From: Clostridia bacterium
GTDB lineage: Bacteria; Bacillota; Clostridia; Oscillospirales; Acutalibacteraceae
Direction: 5' to 3'
Assembly (NCBI GenBank): GCA_024404115.1
Contig: JAKSQM010000002.1
Span: forward strand, 62,001-126,000
DNA length: 64,000 nucleotides
This document shows, in pieces, positions 17,895 to 25,296 of this stretch; positions within the stretch are counted from its first letter, which is position 1; each line of letters opens with the position of its first letter. The notes under the pieces were generated by a model that did not search any database, was not told the origin of the DNA, and saw only the letters and a program-made list of their open reading frames with translations. A program made the position numbers and the translations under genes.

Positions 17895-19208
17895 ATGAGA
17901 AAAAAATTATTATCGTTTTTTGCAGTGTGTCTTGCACTGATTCTTGCAGCAATGCCTCTTTCAATAACATCATCGGCATTTGATTTTCCAACAGATACCG
18001 ATAAAGATTATGTTTACAGATTCAATATAACTGTAGATAATCCTTGTAACGCAAAGGATATGGATAAAGATGCTGTCAACGAGTTCTGGTTTTCATTCAC
18101 TTATGTTGATAAAAACGGCTTCGGCACTGAAAAGAATTATAAGCTTGATATGTCTTGGTCAAACGGTCAGAATAAAAACTCTGAATTCCTTTACCGCTAT
18201 TTTATAAGTGATACCGATGACAAGTACTCAAAATCTTTTTTCATTCCCTTGGCAGGTAAGCTTAGCAAGGTTCACATCAAGCTGAATATGGACGGTGGCG
18301 AAAAGCTTGCTTTCACAGTAACCAGCATTTATTGCGGCGACCAGAGAATCAGCAAAAATTCAGACTATGTTTCATCAACATATTATGATTCAGAGGCAGA
18401 TATTTCCTGCGCAATGGACAGCTCCGTTCTTGATACAAAAAAGTCATTGTATTTTTGGGATAATGAAAATAAAGATTTGACTGCAACTGAGCTTAAAAAG
18501 ATTGCAGAGGAAGTTGGCACTTCAAGCAAATATGACGGTCAGTTCAAAGACCAGTATGGCGTTGATATTGATTTGTCAGTTCTTGAAAAGTGCATTGAAG
18601 GCACAGGCATAGAACTCAATCAGGTTATTTCACATTCAGATGAAGAAAGCAGCTATAAATATACTTTCTGGCTGACTGTAGAAAACCCCATCAATCTGGC
18701 TGATGCAGATTATGATGAGGTTGAGAAATTCTTAATTGATATGTATTATGTTGATGCAAACGGATGTGGCAAAAACGGAAAATATACGCTTGATATGTCA
18801 TACAGCAAAGAGCTGGGCGGATACAAAAATTATCAGTTCCTTTCACTTTTTGAAAGAGATAATGACGAATCGTATAGCATACATTTCGATGTGTGGCTTC
18901 CTGGTATACTCACAAATGTTGAAAGTACACTTAATATGAGCGGTGAAAAGTTGGTTGTAGATTTTGATAGAATCACACTTAATTCCCGTGCAGTGAATAT
19001 CGAAAGAGATTATGTTTCTTCAACATATTTTGATTCAACTGCTAAAATTAAATGTGCAGTGCCCACACCCTCAATTGTTACAGACAACACTGATTTAGAT
19101 TCACTGGATTATACAACTCTTAAAGACCAGTATGGCGCAAATGTTTCAAAAGAATTTTTTGAAGTTGCAAAGACCAATCCAGAGAAATATATCTATCAGA
19201 TGTTTTAA
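17895..19208 (+). CDS. Secreted protein with two tandem beta-sandwich repeats, PLAT-like (operon gene 6)
   Basis: 437 residues, starting 2 nt after gene 5 with AAAGGGG upstream. A signal peptide (1-29, SSAFD) is followed by two copies of a ~135-residue domain. The first is at about 40-180 (YRFNITVDNP.. VDKNGFGTEKNYKLDM.. LAGKLSKVHIKLNM.. DYVSSTYYDSEADISC) and the second at about 250-390 (YTFWLTVENP.. VDANGCGKNGKYTLDM.. LPGILTNVESTLNM.. DYVSSTYFDSTAKIKC). Each is followed by a short segment containing DQYG-V or DQYGANV. The strand order and the GxGT-like loop recall PLAT/LH2 lipid- or protein-binding domains, but I would not assign this without a profile match. There is no TM or sortase motif, so the product is probably released or held by its operon partners. 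Confidence 0.7.
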   Translation: MRKKLLSFFAVCLALILAAMPLSITSSAFDFPTDTDKDYVYRFNITVDNPCNAKDMDKDAVNEFWFSFTYVDKNGFGTEKNYKLDMSWSNGQNKNSEFLYRYFISDTDDKYSKSFFIPLAGKLSKVHIKLNMDGGEKLAFTVTSIYCGDQRISKNSDYVSSTYYDSEADISCAMDSSVLDTKKSLYFWDNENKDLTATELKKIAEEVGTSSKYDGQFKDQYGVDIDLSVLEKCIEGTGIELNQVISHSDEESSYKYTFWLTVENPINLADADYDEVEKFLIDMYYVDANGCGKNGKYTLDMSYSKELGGYKNYQFLSLFERDNDESYSIHFDVWLPGILTNVESTLNMSGEKLVVDFDRITLNSRAVNIERDYVSSTYFDSTAKIKCAVPTPSIVTDNTDLDSLDYTTLKDQYGANVSKEFFEVAKTNPEKYIYQMF

Positions 19209-19220
19209 GCATTAAAAAAT

Positions 19221-19247
19221 CCCGTCAGTTCTCTGCGAACTGGCGGG
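19221..19247. terminator. Bidirectional terminator between the surface operon and the XRE gene
   Basis: Stem CCCGTCAGTTC / GAACTGGCGGG with a 5-nt loop. A-run on one side and T-run on the other, so it can stop both converging transcripts. Confidence 0.85.
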
Positions 19248-19254
19248 TAAATTT

Positions 19255-19542
19255 TTATTTTTTAAATTCAGCAATAAGATTGTGAAGTATATCTATCTGT
19301 GAATCAGAAAGTCCTGTAACATTTATTGTTTTGCCTTGTGCCACACCAAGCAAATAGTCAGTGGTAACTCCAAAAAATTTGGCAAAACGAATCAGAATAT
19401 CATAAGTAGGGTAGCCAAGACCGTTTTCATATTTACTCACAACTGCTTTTGATAATCCAATGTGAGAACCTAACTCAGTCTGTGTTAAGTTGCGCTGTTT
19501 TCTTAATGCTTTAAGATTTTCACCAAATTCACAATATATCAT
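19255..19542 (-). CDS. XRE-family HTH transcriptional regulator
   Basis: 95 residues. A Cro/C1-type helix-turn-helix fills residues 6-62: LKALRKQRNLTQTELGSHIGLSKAVVSKYENG, then PTYDILIRFAKFFGVTTDYLLG, the usual SinR/phage-repressor-like pattern. A short C-terminal helix (LSDSQIDILHNLIAEF) is likely for dimerisation. Converges on the surface-protein operon and shares its terminator. A 6-bp inverted repeat overlaps its own ribosome site, so autoregulation is plausible. Whether it controls the surface operon is unknown. No toxin or phage genes lie next to it. Confidence 0.85.
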   Translation of the reverse strand: MIYCEFGENLKALRKQRNLTQTELGSHIGLSKAVVSKYENGLGYPTYDILIRFAKFFGVTTDYLLGVAQGKTINVTGLSDSQIDILHNLIAEFKK

Positions 19543-19543
19543 A

Positions 19544-19560
19544 CTATCACCACCTGATAG
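19544..19560. promoter_or_regulatory. Possible operator: inverted repeat at the XRE gene start
   Basis: CTATCA-CCACC-TGATAG is a perfect 6-bp palindrome with a 5-bp centre, covering the ribosome site (GGTGGTG on the minus strand) and adjoining a TATAAT-like box. Suits a dimeric XRE repressor; a single occurrence is only suggestive. Confidence 0.35.
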
Positions 19561-19612
19561 GTATTATATACTAAACTCGGTTTATAATTCATAGATATAT
19601 GTCAACAAAATA

Positions 19613-19641
19613 TTGACTTCACACTGTTATTTTGATATAAT
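19613..19641 (+). promoter_or_regulatory. Promoter of a candidate small RNA
   Basis: TTGACT, 17-nt spacer, TATAAT: a near-consensus sigma-A promoter that is not followed by a protein gene. Confidence 0.7.
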
Positions 19642-19647
19642 AGAAAA

Positions 19648-19754
19648 TGCTTTGGCGATGATATATTGTCAGTTTAATTAAAATGTGCTTTGATGGCATA
19701 TATCATCAACATTCCGTCATCTGACATAAACAAACTATGTCAGATGGCTTTTTA
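19648..19754 (+). ncRNA. Candidate ~107-nt small RNA
   Basis: Bounded by a near-consensus promoter (19613-19641) and a terminator hairpin (stem CATCTGACATA / TATGTCAGATG, 19718-19746, then GCTTTTT). Between them a second perfect 10-bp pairing (GATGATATAT with ATATATCATC) forms a 5' stem-loop, so nearly the whole transcript is paired. The only reading frame of note would give a 22-residue peptide from an ATG without a ribosome site and overlapping the terminator, so I favour a non-coding RNA. It lies between the XRE regulator and tRNA-Leu. I do not recognise the family. Confidence 0.55.
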
Positions 19755-19778
19755 TGATTAGTACTTCTAAAAATAAAA

Positions 19779-19800
19779 AAGCAAGCCTTGCGACTTGCTT
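19779..19800 (-). terminator. Terminator of the tRNA-Leu gene
   Basis: Stem AAGCAAG / CTTGCTT immediately 3' of the tRNA on the minus strand, followed by TTTTTTATTTTT. Confidence 0.8.
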
Positions 19801-19887
19801 TGGTGCGGGTAACAGGACTTGAACCTGCACAGCCTTGCGACCATTAGAACCTGAATCTAACGCGTCTGCCAATTCCGCCATACCCGC
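19801..19887 (-). tRNA. tRNA-Leu (anticodon CAG)
   Basis: An 87-nt class II tRNA read on the minus strand. Acceptor GCGGGTA pairs with TACCCGC, followed by discriminator A and an encoded CCA. The anticodon stem TTAGA/TCTAA encloses the loop TTCAGGT, giving anticodon CAG. A long variable arm follows (TGGTCGCAAGGCTGT region), and the T-arm loop is GTTCAAGTC. All the features of tRNA-Leu are present. It reads codon CUG. Confidence 0.95.
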
Positions 19888-19971
19888 ATATTAAATTGAT
19901 GCCGAACATCAATCGACTAACTGATTTTACTACAAACTTTTTATTTTGTCAAGGTAATTTTTGATTTTATA

Positions 19972-20000
19972 TTGACTTTATTTTTGCCTTTATGTAAACT
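19972..20000 (+). promoter_or_regulatory. Promoter of the GH38 gene
   Basis: TTGACT, 17-nt spacer, TAAACT, followed by an AAAGGAGG ribosome site just before the ATG. Confidence 0.6.
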
Positions 20001-20021
20001 AATCACAAAGGAGGCGTTTTT

Positions 20022-22433
20022 ATGTCAAAAAAATATTATCTTATCGGTAATGCCCACCTTGACCCTGTGTGGCAGTGGCGTGTTCCCGAAGGTCTTTCAC
20101 TTATTAAATCAACCTTTCGTTCTGCTCTTGACAGAATGAATGAATATCCAAATTACAAATTCACAAGTGCCTGCGCTGGCTATTATCAATGGATTAAAGA
20201 AAGCGAGCCTGAGATGTTTGCAGAAATCTGTGAGCGTGTCAAAGAGGGCAGGTGGGGAGTAGTTGGCGGAATGTGGGTTCAGCCCGATTGCAATATTCCC
20301 TCTGGTGAAGCTTTTTGCCGTCATATGCTTTATTCGCAGAAATTCTTTAAAGAAAATTTTGGCTTTACTGTTAAGACAGGCTACAATGTTGATTCATTTG
20401 GTCATAACGGTATGTTGCCGCAGATTCTCAAAAAATCCGGCATAGACAATTATGTTTATATGCGCCCTCACAGAGAAGCGGAAAAGCCAAATCTTCCAAA
20501 AGAAAATCTCCATTTGTGGGAAAGTCCAGATGGAAGTCAGGTTAAAGCATTCAGAATCCTTGACGGCTATGGCGATGATTTGGGCGAAAGAAGAGTATCA
20601 CGCTACGAAGACAGAGAACAGCCACAGATGCTCTTTTACGGCATAGGTAATCACGGCGGCGGACCCTCAAAGGTACATCTTAATCAGGCGGAAGCTCTTA
20701 TTGAAAAAGGCGAGACTAAATATTCAATACCTGATGAATACTTTAATGAAATTGACTGTGAAATGCCAGTTGTTTCTGAGGATTTACAGCATCACGCAGC
20801 AGGTTGCTACAGCGCAAACAGCGTTGTAAAATCGCTGAACCGCCGTGCTGAATGTGAGCTTGTAAGAGCAGAAAAACTTGATGTGCTTGCAAATGTTCTC
20901 ACTGGTTCTGCAATTCATAATAAATCAATCGAAAATGCGTGGGAACGAGTTATGTTCAATCAGTTCCACGATATTCTTGCAGGCTGCTCAATTAAAGAAG
21001 CCTATGATGATGCTAAAAGTGCTTTTGGCTATGCAAAAGAAACTGCACTTGAAATTGGCACATATGCTTCACAGCGAATTTCATGGAGAATCAAGACAAC
21101 TGACTTCCTTGACAATGGTGTTTCTGAAATGAGAGATCGTCTTTGGTACAGGGACGGCGAGGGTTGCCCCATGGTTGTGTTCAATCCACACTCTTTCACT
21201 GTTAAAACTGCCGTTTCATTTGGTATGCAGTGGATTTCCCGTGTTGTTGATAAAGACGGCAACGATTTGCCATATCAGCTTGTCAGAGCTTCTTATACCG
21301 ACGGCAGACATGTGAATAAGTGCCTTTTCAATGTTGAAATCCCACCGTATGGCTACAATGTTTACTACCTCTATAAGAGCGAGGATTATCCAGAAGTTTC
21401 ATTTGATTCTGACCTTAAAATTGCAGAGAATACAATCGAAAACTCAAAGGTGAAAATCACTGTTGATAAAGAAAGCGGTGCAATTTCTTCACTTGTATAT
21501 AATAAAAAAGAGTTTGCCTGCGGTGAACTTGGCAAGGCTGTTGTTTGTGATGACATTAAAAATGACACTTGGGGTCATAAGGTAACCGACTACAATATTT
21601 ACGCTGGCGAATTTGCAGACGGTCAGCTTGAAGTTGTGGAGCAGGGACCAATCAGAGCCACAATTAAATCAACTGTTAAATTCAATAACTCCGTTCTTAT
21701 CAGATATTATTCACTTTATACTAACAGCGAAAAGGTTACTGTCAGATGTATTCTTGATTTTGACGAGCCATACAAGCTTGCAAAGCTCTCTTTCAAAGCA
21801 AATGTCAAGGAGCCGTCTGTTACATATTCAATGCCATATGGCTTTATTGAAAAGAAAGCGGACGGACAGGAAGAGCCTTGCCACGCATGGGCAGATGTTT
21901 ATGATAATAGTGGCTTCGGTCTTGGACTTATTAACGATTGCAAATATAGCTTCTGCTCAATTGAAAACGATTTGAGAATGACAATTGCAAGAAGCTGTGC
22001 ATTCCTCGACCACTTCGGTCAGGAGCATCGTGATAACGAAATGCAGTTTATTGATAAGGGCGAGCAGGAGTTTAATTATATTCTTGTTCCGCACCTTGAA
22101 AAGCAGAATTCTGAGCTGTTCAAGGCAGGGGAGTTGCTCAACACGCCAATTCAGGTAACACAGGAAACTCACCATGACGGTGCATTGCCACCTGTTTATT
22201 CTGGAATTGAGGTTGAAAAAGACAATGTTGTTGTTACATCTATCAAAGCTGCTGAGGATGGCAACGGAATTGTTATGAGAATCATTGAAATCAATGGTGA
22301 AAAGACCGATTGTGAAATCGACTTTAAGGCTGTTAATAAAAAATTCTCACTGAGCTTTAATCCGCAGGAAATTAAAACCGTCAGAATTTCAACAGATGGC
22401 GAAATCAATGAGGTGAAAATCACTGAAATTTAA
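20022..22433 (+). CDS. Alpha-mannosidase, glycoside hydrolase family 38
   Basis: 803 residues, typical for bacterial GH38, which hydrolyses terminal alpha-mannosides with retention using a bound divalent metal. The metal motif AHLDPVW (His12, Asp14) is at the N-terminus; the nucleophile lies in YNVDSFGHN (Asp124, also a metal ligand); a further histidine is in MFNQFHDILAGC (about residue 315). The central helical domain and the large C-terminal beta-sandwich region (about 390-800) are complete. There is no signal peptide, so it acts in the cytosol on imported manno-oligosaccharides, probably from N-glycans or plant mannan. It is monocistronic with its own promoter. No dedicated transporter is adjacent. 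Confidence 0.93.
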   Translation: MSKKYYLIGNAHLDPVWQWRVPEGLSLIKSTFRSALDRMNEYPNYKFTSACAGYYQWIKESEPEMFAEICERVKEGRWGVVGGMWVQPDCNIPSGEAFCRHMLYSQKFFKENFGFTVKTGYNVDSFGHNGMLPQILKKSGIDNYVYMRPHREAEKPNLPKENLHLWESPDGSQVKAFRILDGYGDDLGERRVSRYEDREQPQMLFYGIGNHGGGPSKVHLNQAEALIEKGETKYSIPDEYFNEIDCEMPVVSEDLQHHAAGCYSANSVVKSLNRRAECELVRAEKLDVLANVLTGSAIHNKSIENAWERVMFNQFHDILAGCSIKEAYDDAKSAFGYAKETALEIGTYASQRISWRIKTTDFLDNGVSEMRDRLWYRDGEGCPMVVFNPHSFTVKTAVSFGMQWISRVVDKDGNDLPYQLVRASYTDGRHVNKCLFNVEIPPYGYNVYYLYKSEDYPEVSFDSDLKIAENTIENSKVKITVDKESGAISSLVYNKKEFACGELGKAVVCDDIKNDTWGHKVTDYNIYAGEFADGQLEVVEQGPIRATIKSTVKFNNSVLIRYYSLYTNSEKVTVRCILDFDEPYKLAKLSFKANVKEPSVTYSMPYGFIEKKADGQEEPCHAWADVYDNSGFGLGLINDCKYSFCSIENDLRMTIARSCAFLDHFGQEHRDNEMQFIDKGEQEFNYILVPHLEKQNSELFKAGELLNTPIQVTQETHHDGALPPVYSGIEVEKDNVVVTSIKAAEDGNGIVMRIIEINGEKTDCEIDFKAVNKKFSLSFNPQEIKTVRISTDGEINEVKITEI

Positions 22434-22476
22434 TGGTTTAAATGAATAATATTTTACACACTTTTTAATTTAATGA

Positions 22477-22505
22477 TTGAAAATCGCAATATACTGTGAT
22501 ATAAT
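22477..22505 (+). promoter_or_regulatory. Promoter of the two-TM protein gene
   Basis: TTGAAA, 17-nt spacer, TATAAT. Confidence 0.65.
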
Positions 22506-22537
22506 AATAGAAACTGTCGAATAAAGGGTGTTTTTGC

Positions 22538-23308
22538 TTGAATGTTATTATGTTAAAGGCACGGGTTCCTCTTTTTCAGGGACTTTTCACTTATCTTTCT
22601 AAAGATAACAATGTGCTTTACTTAATTATTATATATCTTATTGTTGCTTTTTTGGCAATTTTGTTCTCGTATTTTATCTTCCCTGATGTTTTCCCGAACT
22701 TCCAGAAGAGTAATAAATACTATGACCATTACAAGAAGCTTATTGATGATGGCAAAGCAGCAAACCCCGACAAAAACAGAACTCCTAAAGACACCAACTC
22801 GATCAGTTTAATGGCATCTAACCTTGCACAGATAAGGCTTCATTATGAATGGAGTCAGAAGCAGGCGAGAGCATCTTTTCGCCTTGCATGGATTTTGTGC
22901 GTTTCAGGCATCACACTTATTCTTTTTGCCGTTGCACTTCCTATGAAGTATAGCGAGCTGTTAGTTTCGCATTCAGTAATTCTTGCTGCTGGCGGAGCTG
23001 TTACAGAGCTTTTGGCATATGGCACAATGCGAATTTATAAAAACGCACTGACACAGCTTAACCAGTATCAGCGTTCACTGCGTGAGAATGAAAGATTTCT
23101 CTCCAGCGTCAATATGCTCGATAGATTCACAACCGAGGAACAGAGAGATAAAATGCTCTCCAAAATCCTTGAAAGCGAAATTGACTATAAGCCAAAGGAA
23201 AGAGATAAAATGCCTGTCCCGATTTTTAATCCTAAAGACAGAAAGAATTATTATATCTCAGCAGACGGCAGAATAACCGAAATCAAAATTTCAGATAACG
23301 ATTTATAA
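22538..23308 (+). CDS. Membrane protein resembling the TRADD-N-associated two-TM domain family
   Basis: 256 residues from a TTG start (AAAGGG about 10 nt upstream). An N-terminal TM (about 28-48) and a linker lead to a conserved-looking block: NLAQIRLHYEWSQKQARASF, a TM (about 118-138), a second TM (about 148-170, ending GGAVTELLAYGTMRIYKNA), and a coiled-coil-like helix LTQLNQYQRSLRENERFL. This order matches what I recall of the domain described as cyanobacterial TRADD-N-associated 2TM, which occurs alone or with signalling and conflict-system domains. The C-terminal 60 residues (IFNPKDRKNYYISADGRITEI) look like a small cytosolic tail. No effector domain is fused, and the neighbours are sugar-catabolic, so a defence role is not supported here. 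The family assignment is from memory and needs a profile search. Confidence 0.6.
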   Translation: MNVIMLKARVPLFQGLFTYLSKDNNVLYLIIIYLIVAFLAILFSYFIFPDVFPNFQKSNKYYDHYKKLIDDGKAANPDKNRTPKDTNSISLMASNLAQIRLHYEWSQKQARASFRLAWILCVSGITLILFAVALPMKYSELLVSHSVILAAGGAVTELLAYGTMRIYKNALTQLNQYQRSLRENERFLSSVNMLDRFTTEEQRDKMLSKILESEIDYKPKERDKMPVPIFNPKDRKNYYISADGRITEIKISDNDL

Positions 23309-23313
23309 TCCAC

Positions 23314-23336
23314 AAGCTCCCTCACCGAGGGGGCTT
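23314..23336 (+). terminator. Rho-independent terminator
   Basis: Stem AAGCTCCCTC / GAGGGGGCTT with a 3-nt loop, followed by AATTTTTG. Confidence 0.8.
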
Positions 23337-23380
23337 AATTTTTGCACAAAAAGAGATTGCATTTTTATCACAATTAACTC

Positions 23381-23409
23381 TTGAATTGTATGGATAAAAA
23401 TGCTATACT
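23381..23409 (+). promoter_or_regulatory. Promoter of fucI
   Basis: TTGAAT, 17-nt spacer, TATACT, 37 nt before the start codon. Confidence 0.65.
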
Positions 23410-23445
23410 GTTTTTACATTCTATTATTGAAAGGAAATACATATT

Positions 23446-25239
23446 ATGGCAGAGAATAGATTCATCGGCGAATATCCCGTAATCGGTATTCGTCCTATCA
23501 TCGACGCAAGACGTGGACCTTTAGGCGTTAGACAGTCCCTTGAAGATCAGACAATGGGCATGGCTAAAGCTGCCGCAAAGCTCTTCACAGAAAATCTCAA
23601 ATACTCAAACGGCGAGCCTGTTAAGGTTGTTATTTCAGACACTACTATCGGTCGTGTTGCTGAATCAGCAGCTTGCGCAGCTCAGTTCAAAAAAGAGGGT
23701 GTTGACATCACTCTTTCAGTAACTCCCTGCTGGTGCTACGGCTCTGAAACAATGGATATGGATCCCAGCACAATCAAGGGCGTTTGGGGCTTCAACGCAA
23801 CTGAAAGACCTGGCGCTGTTTACCTTGCATCTGTTCTTGCAGCTCATGCACAGAAAGGTCTTCCTGCATTCGGCATCTATGGCAAAGAAGTTCAGGAAGC
23901 TGACGACAGCTCAATCCCTGCTGACGTTGAAGAGAAACTTTTAAGATTTGCTAAGGCTGCTGTTGCTGTTGCAACAATGAAAGGCAAGTCATATCTTCAG
24001 ATTGGCTCTATCTGCATGGGTATCGCTGGTTCATCAATCATCCCCGAGTTTATCGAAGAATATCTCGGCATGAGAGTTGAGTCTGTTGACGAGGTTGAAA
24101 TCCTCAGACGAATGGAAGAGGGCATCTATGACGAGGCTGAATTCCAGAAAGCTCTTAAATGGACTAAAGAAAAGTGCAAAGAGGGTCTTGATAAGAACCC
24201 CGATTTCGTAAAGAAATCAGACGAGCAGAAAGAAAAAGACTGGGAATTCACAGTTAAGATGATGGTTATCATCAAAGACCTTATGAACGGCAACAAGAAT
24301 CTTCCTGAGGGAAGGGAAGAAGAAGCTGTTGGTCATAATGCAATCGCTGCTGGTTTCCAGGGTCAGCGTCAGTGGACAGACCATTGGCCCAACGCAGACT
24401 TTGCAGAGGCTCTTCTTAACACATCATTTGACTGGAACGGCGTTAGAGAGCCGTACATCCTCGCAACAGAGAATGACGTTCTCAACGGCATTTCAATGCT
24501 CTTCCAGAAGCTCATTTCAAACCAGCCCTCAATGTTCTCTGATGTTCGTACTCACTGGAGCACAGAGTCAGTTAAGAGAGTTACAGGCTATGAGCTTGAA
24601 GGCAAGGCAAAGGAAGCAGGCGGAATTATCCACCTTATCAACTCTGGCGCATCATGCCTTGACGCTTGCGGTGAGCTCAAGAACGAAAAGGGCGAACCCT
24701 GCATGAAGAAGTGGTTCGATGTTACTGACGAAGATGTTGAGAAGATGCTCAACGCTACAGAGTGGTGTGCAGCAGATAACGGCTACTTCAGAGGCGGCGG
24801 ATTCTCATCACGCTTTGTTACAAAAGGCGAGATGCCCGCAACAATGATTCGTATCAACTGGGTTAAAGGCCTTGGCCCCACAGTTCAGATTTGCGAGGGT
24901 TACTATGTAGCACTTCCCGACGAAGTAACAGACACACTCTGGAAGAGAACAGACTACACATGGCCCTGCACATGGTTTGCTCCCAGACTTACTGGTGAGG
25001 GTGCATTCAAATCAGCATATGACCTTATGAATAACTGGGGTGCTAACCACGGCGCATCAACTTACGGTCATATCGGTGCTGACCTTATCACAATGTGCTC
25101 AATGCTTCGTATTCCTGTTTGCCTCCACAATGTTCCTGAAGAAAAGATTTTCCGCCCCGCTTGCTGGAATGCTTTCGGTATGGATAAAGAAGGTCAGGAT
25201 TATCGTGCATGCGACAATTACGGCCCAATGTATAAATAA
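23446..25239 (+). CDS. fucI: L-fucose isomerase
   Basis: 597 residues, the usual FucI length. The enzyme interconverts L-fucose and L-fuculose (and D-arabinose and D-ribulose) using Mn2+. Family features are visible throughout: the N-terminal [23 protein letters not shown], the [16 protein letters not shown] and [15 protein letters not shown] segments of the first domain, [21 protein letters not shown], and the C-terminal TYGHIGADL and LHNVPEE region that carries metal-binding residues. The gene has its own promoter and a strong terminator, and no fuculokinase, aldolase or permease lies beside it, so the rest of the pathway must be elsewhere. It fits with the mannosidase as part of mucin or N-glycan sugar use. 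The codon use looks like that of a well-expressed gene. Confidence 0.96.
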   Translation: MAENRFIGEYPVIGIRPIIDARRGPLGVRQSLEDQTMGMAKAAAKLFTENLKYSNGEPVKVVISDTTIGRVAESAACAAQFKKEGVDITLSVTPCWCYGSETMDMDPSTIKGVWGFNATERPGAVYLASVLAAHAQKGLPAFGIYGKEVQEADDSSIPADVEEKLLRFAKAAVAVATMKGKSYLQIGSICMGIAGSSIIPEFIEEYLGMRVESVDEVEILRRMEEGIYDEAEFQKALKWTKEKCKEGLDKNPDFVKKSDEQKEKDWEFTVKMMVIIKDLMNGNKNLPEGREEEAVGHNAIAAGFQGQRQWTDHWPNADFAEALLNTSFDWNGVREPYILATENDVLNGISMLFQKLISNQPSMFSDVRTHWSTESVKRVTGYELEGKAKEAGGIIHLINSGASCLDACGELKNEKGEPCMKKWFDVTDEDVEKMLNATEWCAADNGYFRGGGFSSRFVTKGEMPATMIRINWVKGLGPTVQICEGYYVALPDEVTDTLWKRTDYTWPCTWFAPRLTGEGAFKSAYDLMNNWGANHGASTYGHIGADLITMCSMLRIPVCLHNVPEEKIFRPACWNAFGMDKEGQDYRACDNYGPMYK

Positions 25240-25252
25240 TCAAATATAAATT

Positions 25253-25278
25253 AAGGAGCTGTCAGCTGACAGCTCCTT
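25253..25278. terminator. Bidirectional terminator
   Basis: A perfect 26-nt palindrome centred on GTCAGCTGAC with AAGGAGCT/AGCTCCTT arms, followed by TTTTTAG. Lies between converging fucI and the BspA-like gene. Confidence 0.85.
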
Positions 25279-25296
25279 TTTTAGTGTTCAGTTGTA

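Noticed and set aside
19681..19752. A 22-residue peptide frame inside the candidate small RNA
   Set aside because: No ribosome site and it runs through the terminator stem.
22538..23308. Defence system component
   Set aside because: No nuclease, NTPase, TIR or other effector beside it; neighbours are sugar-catabolic genes.
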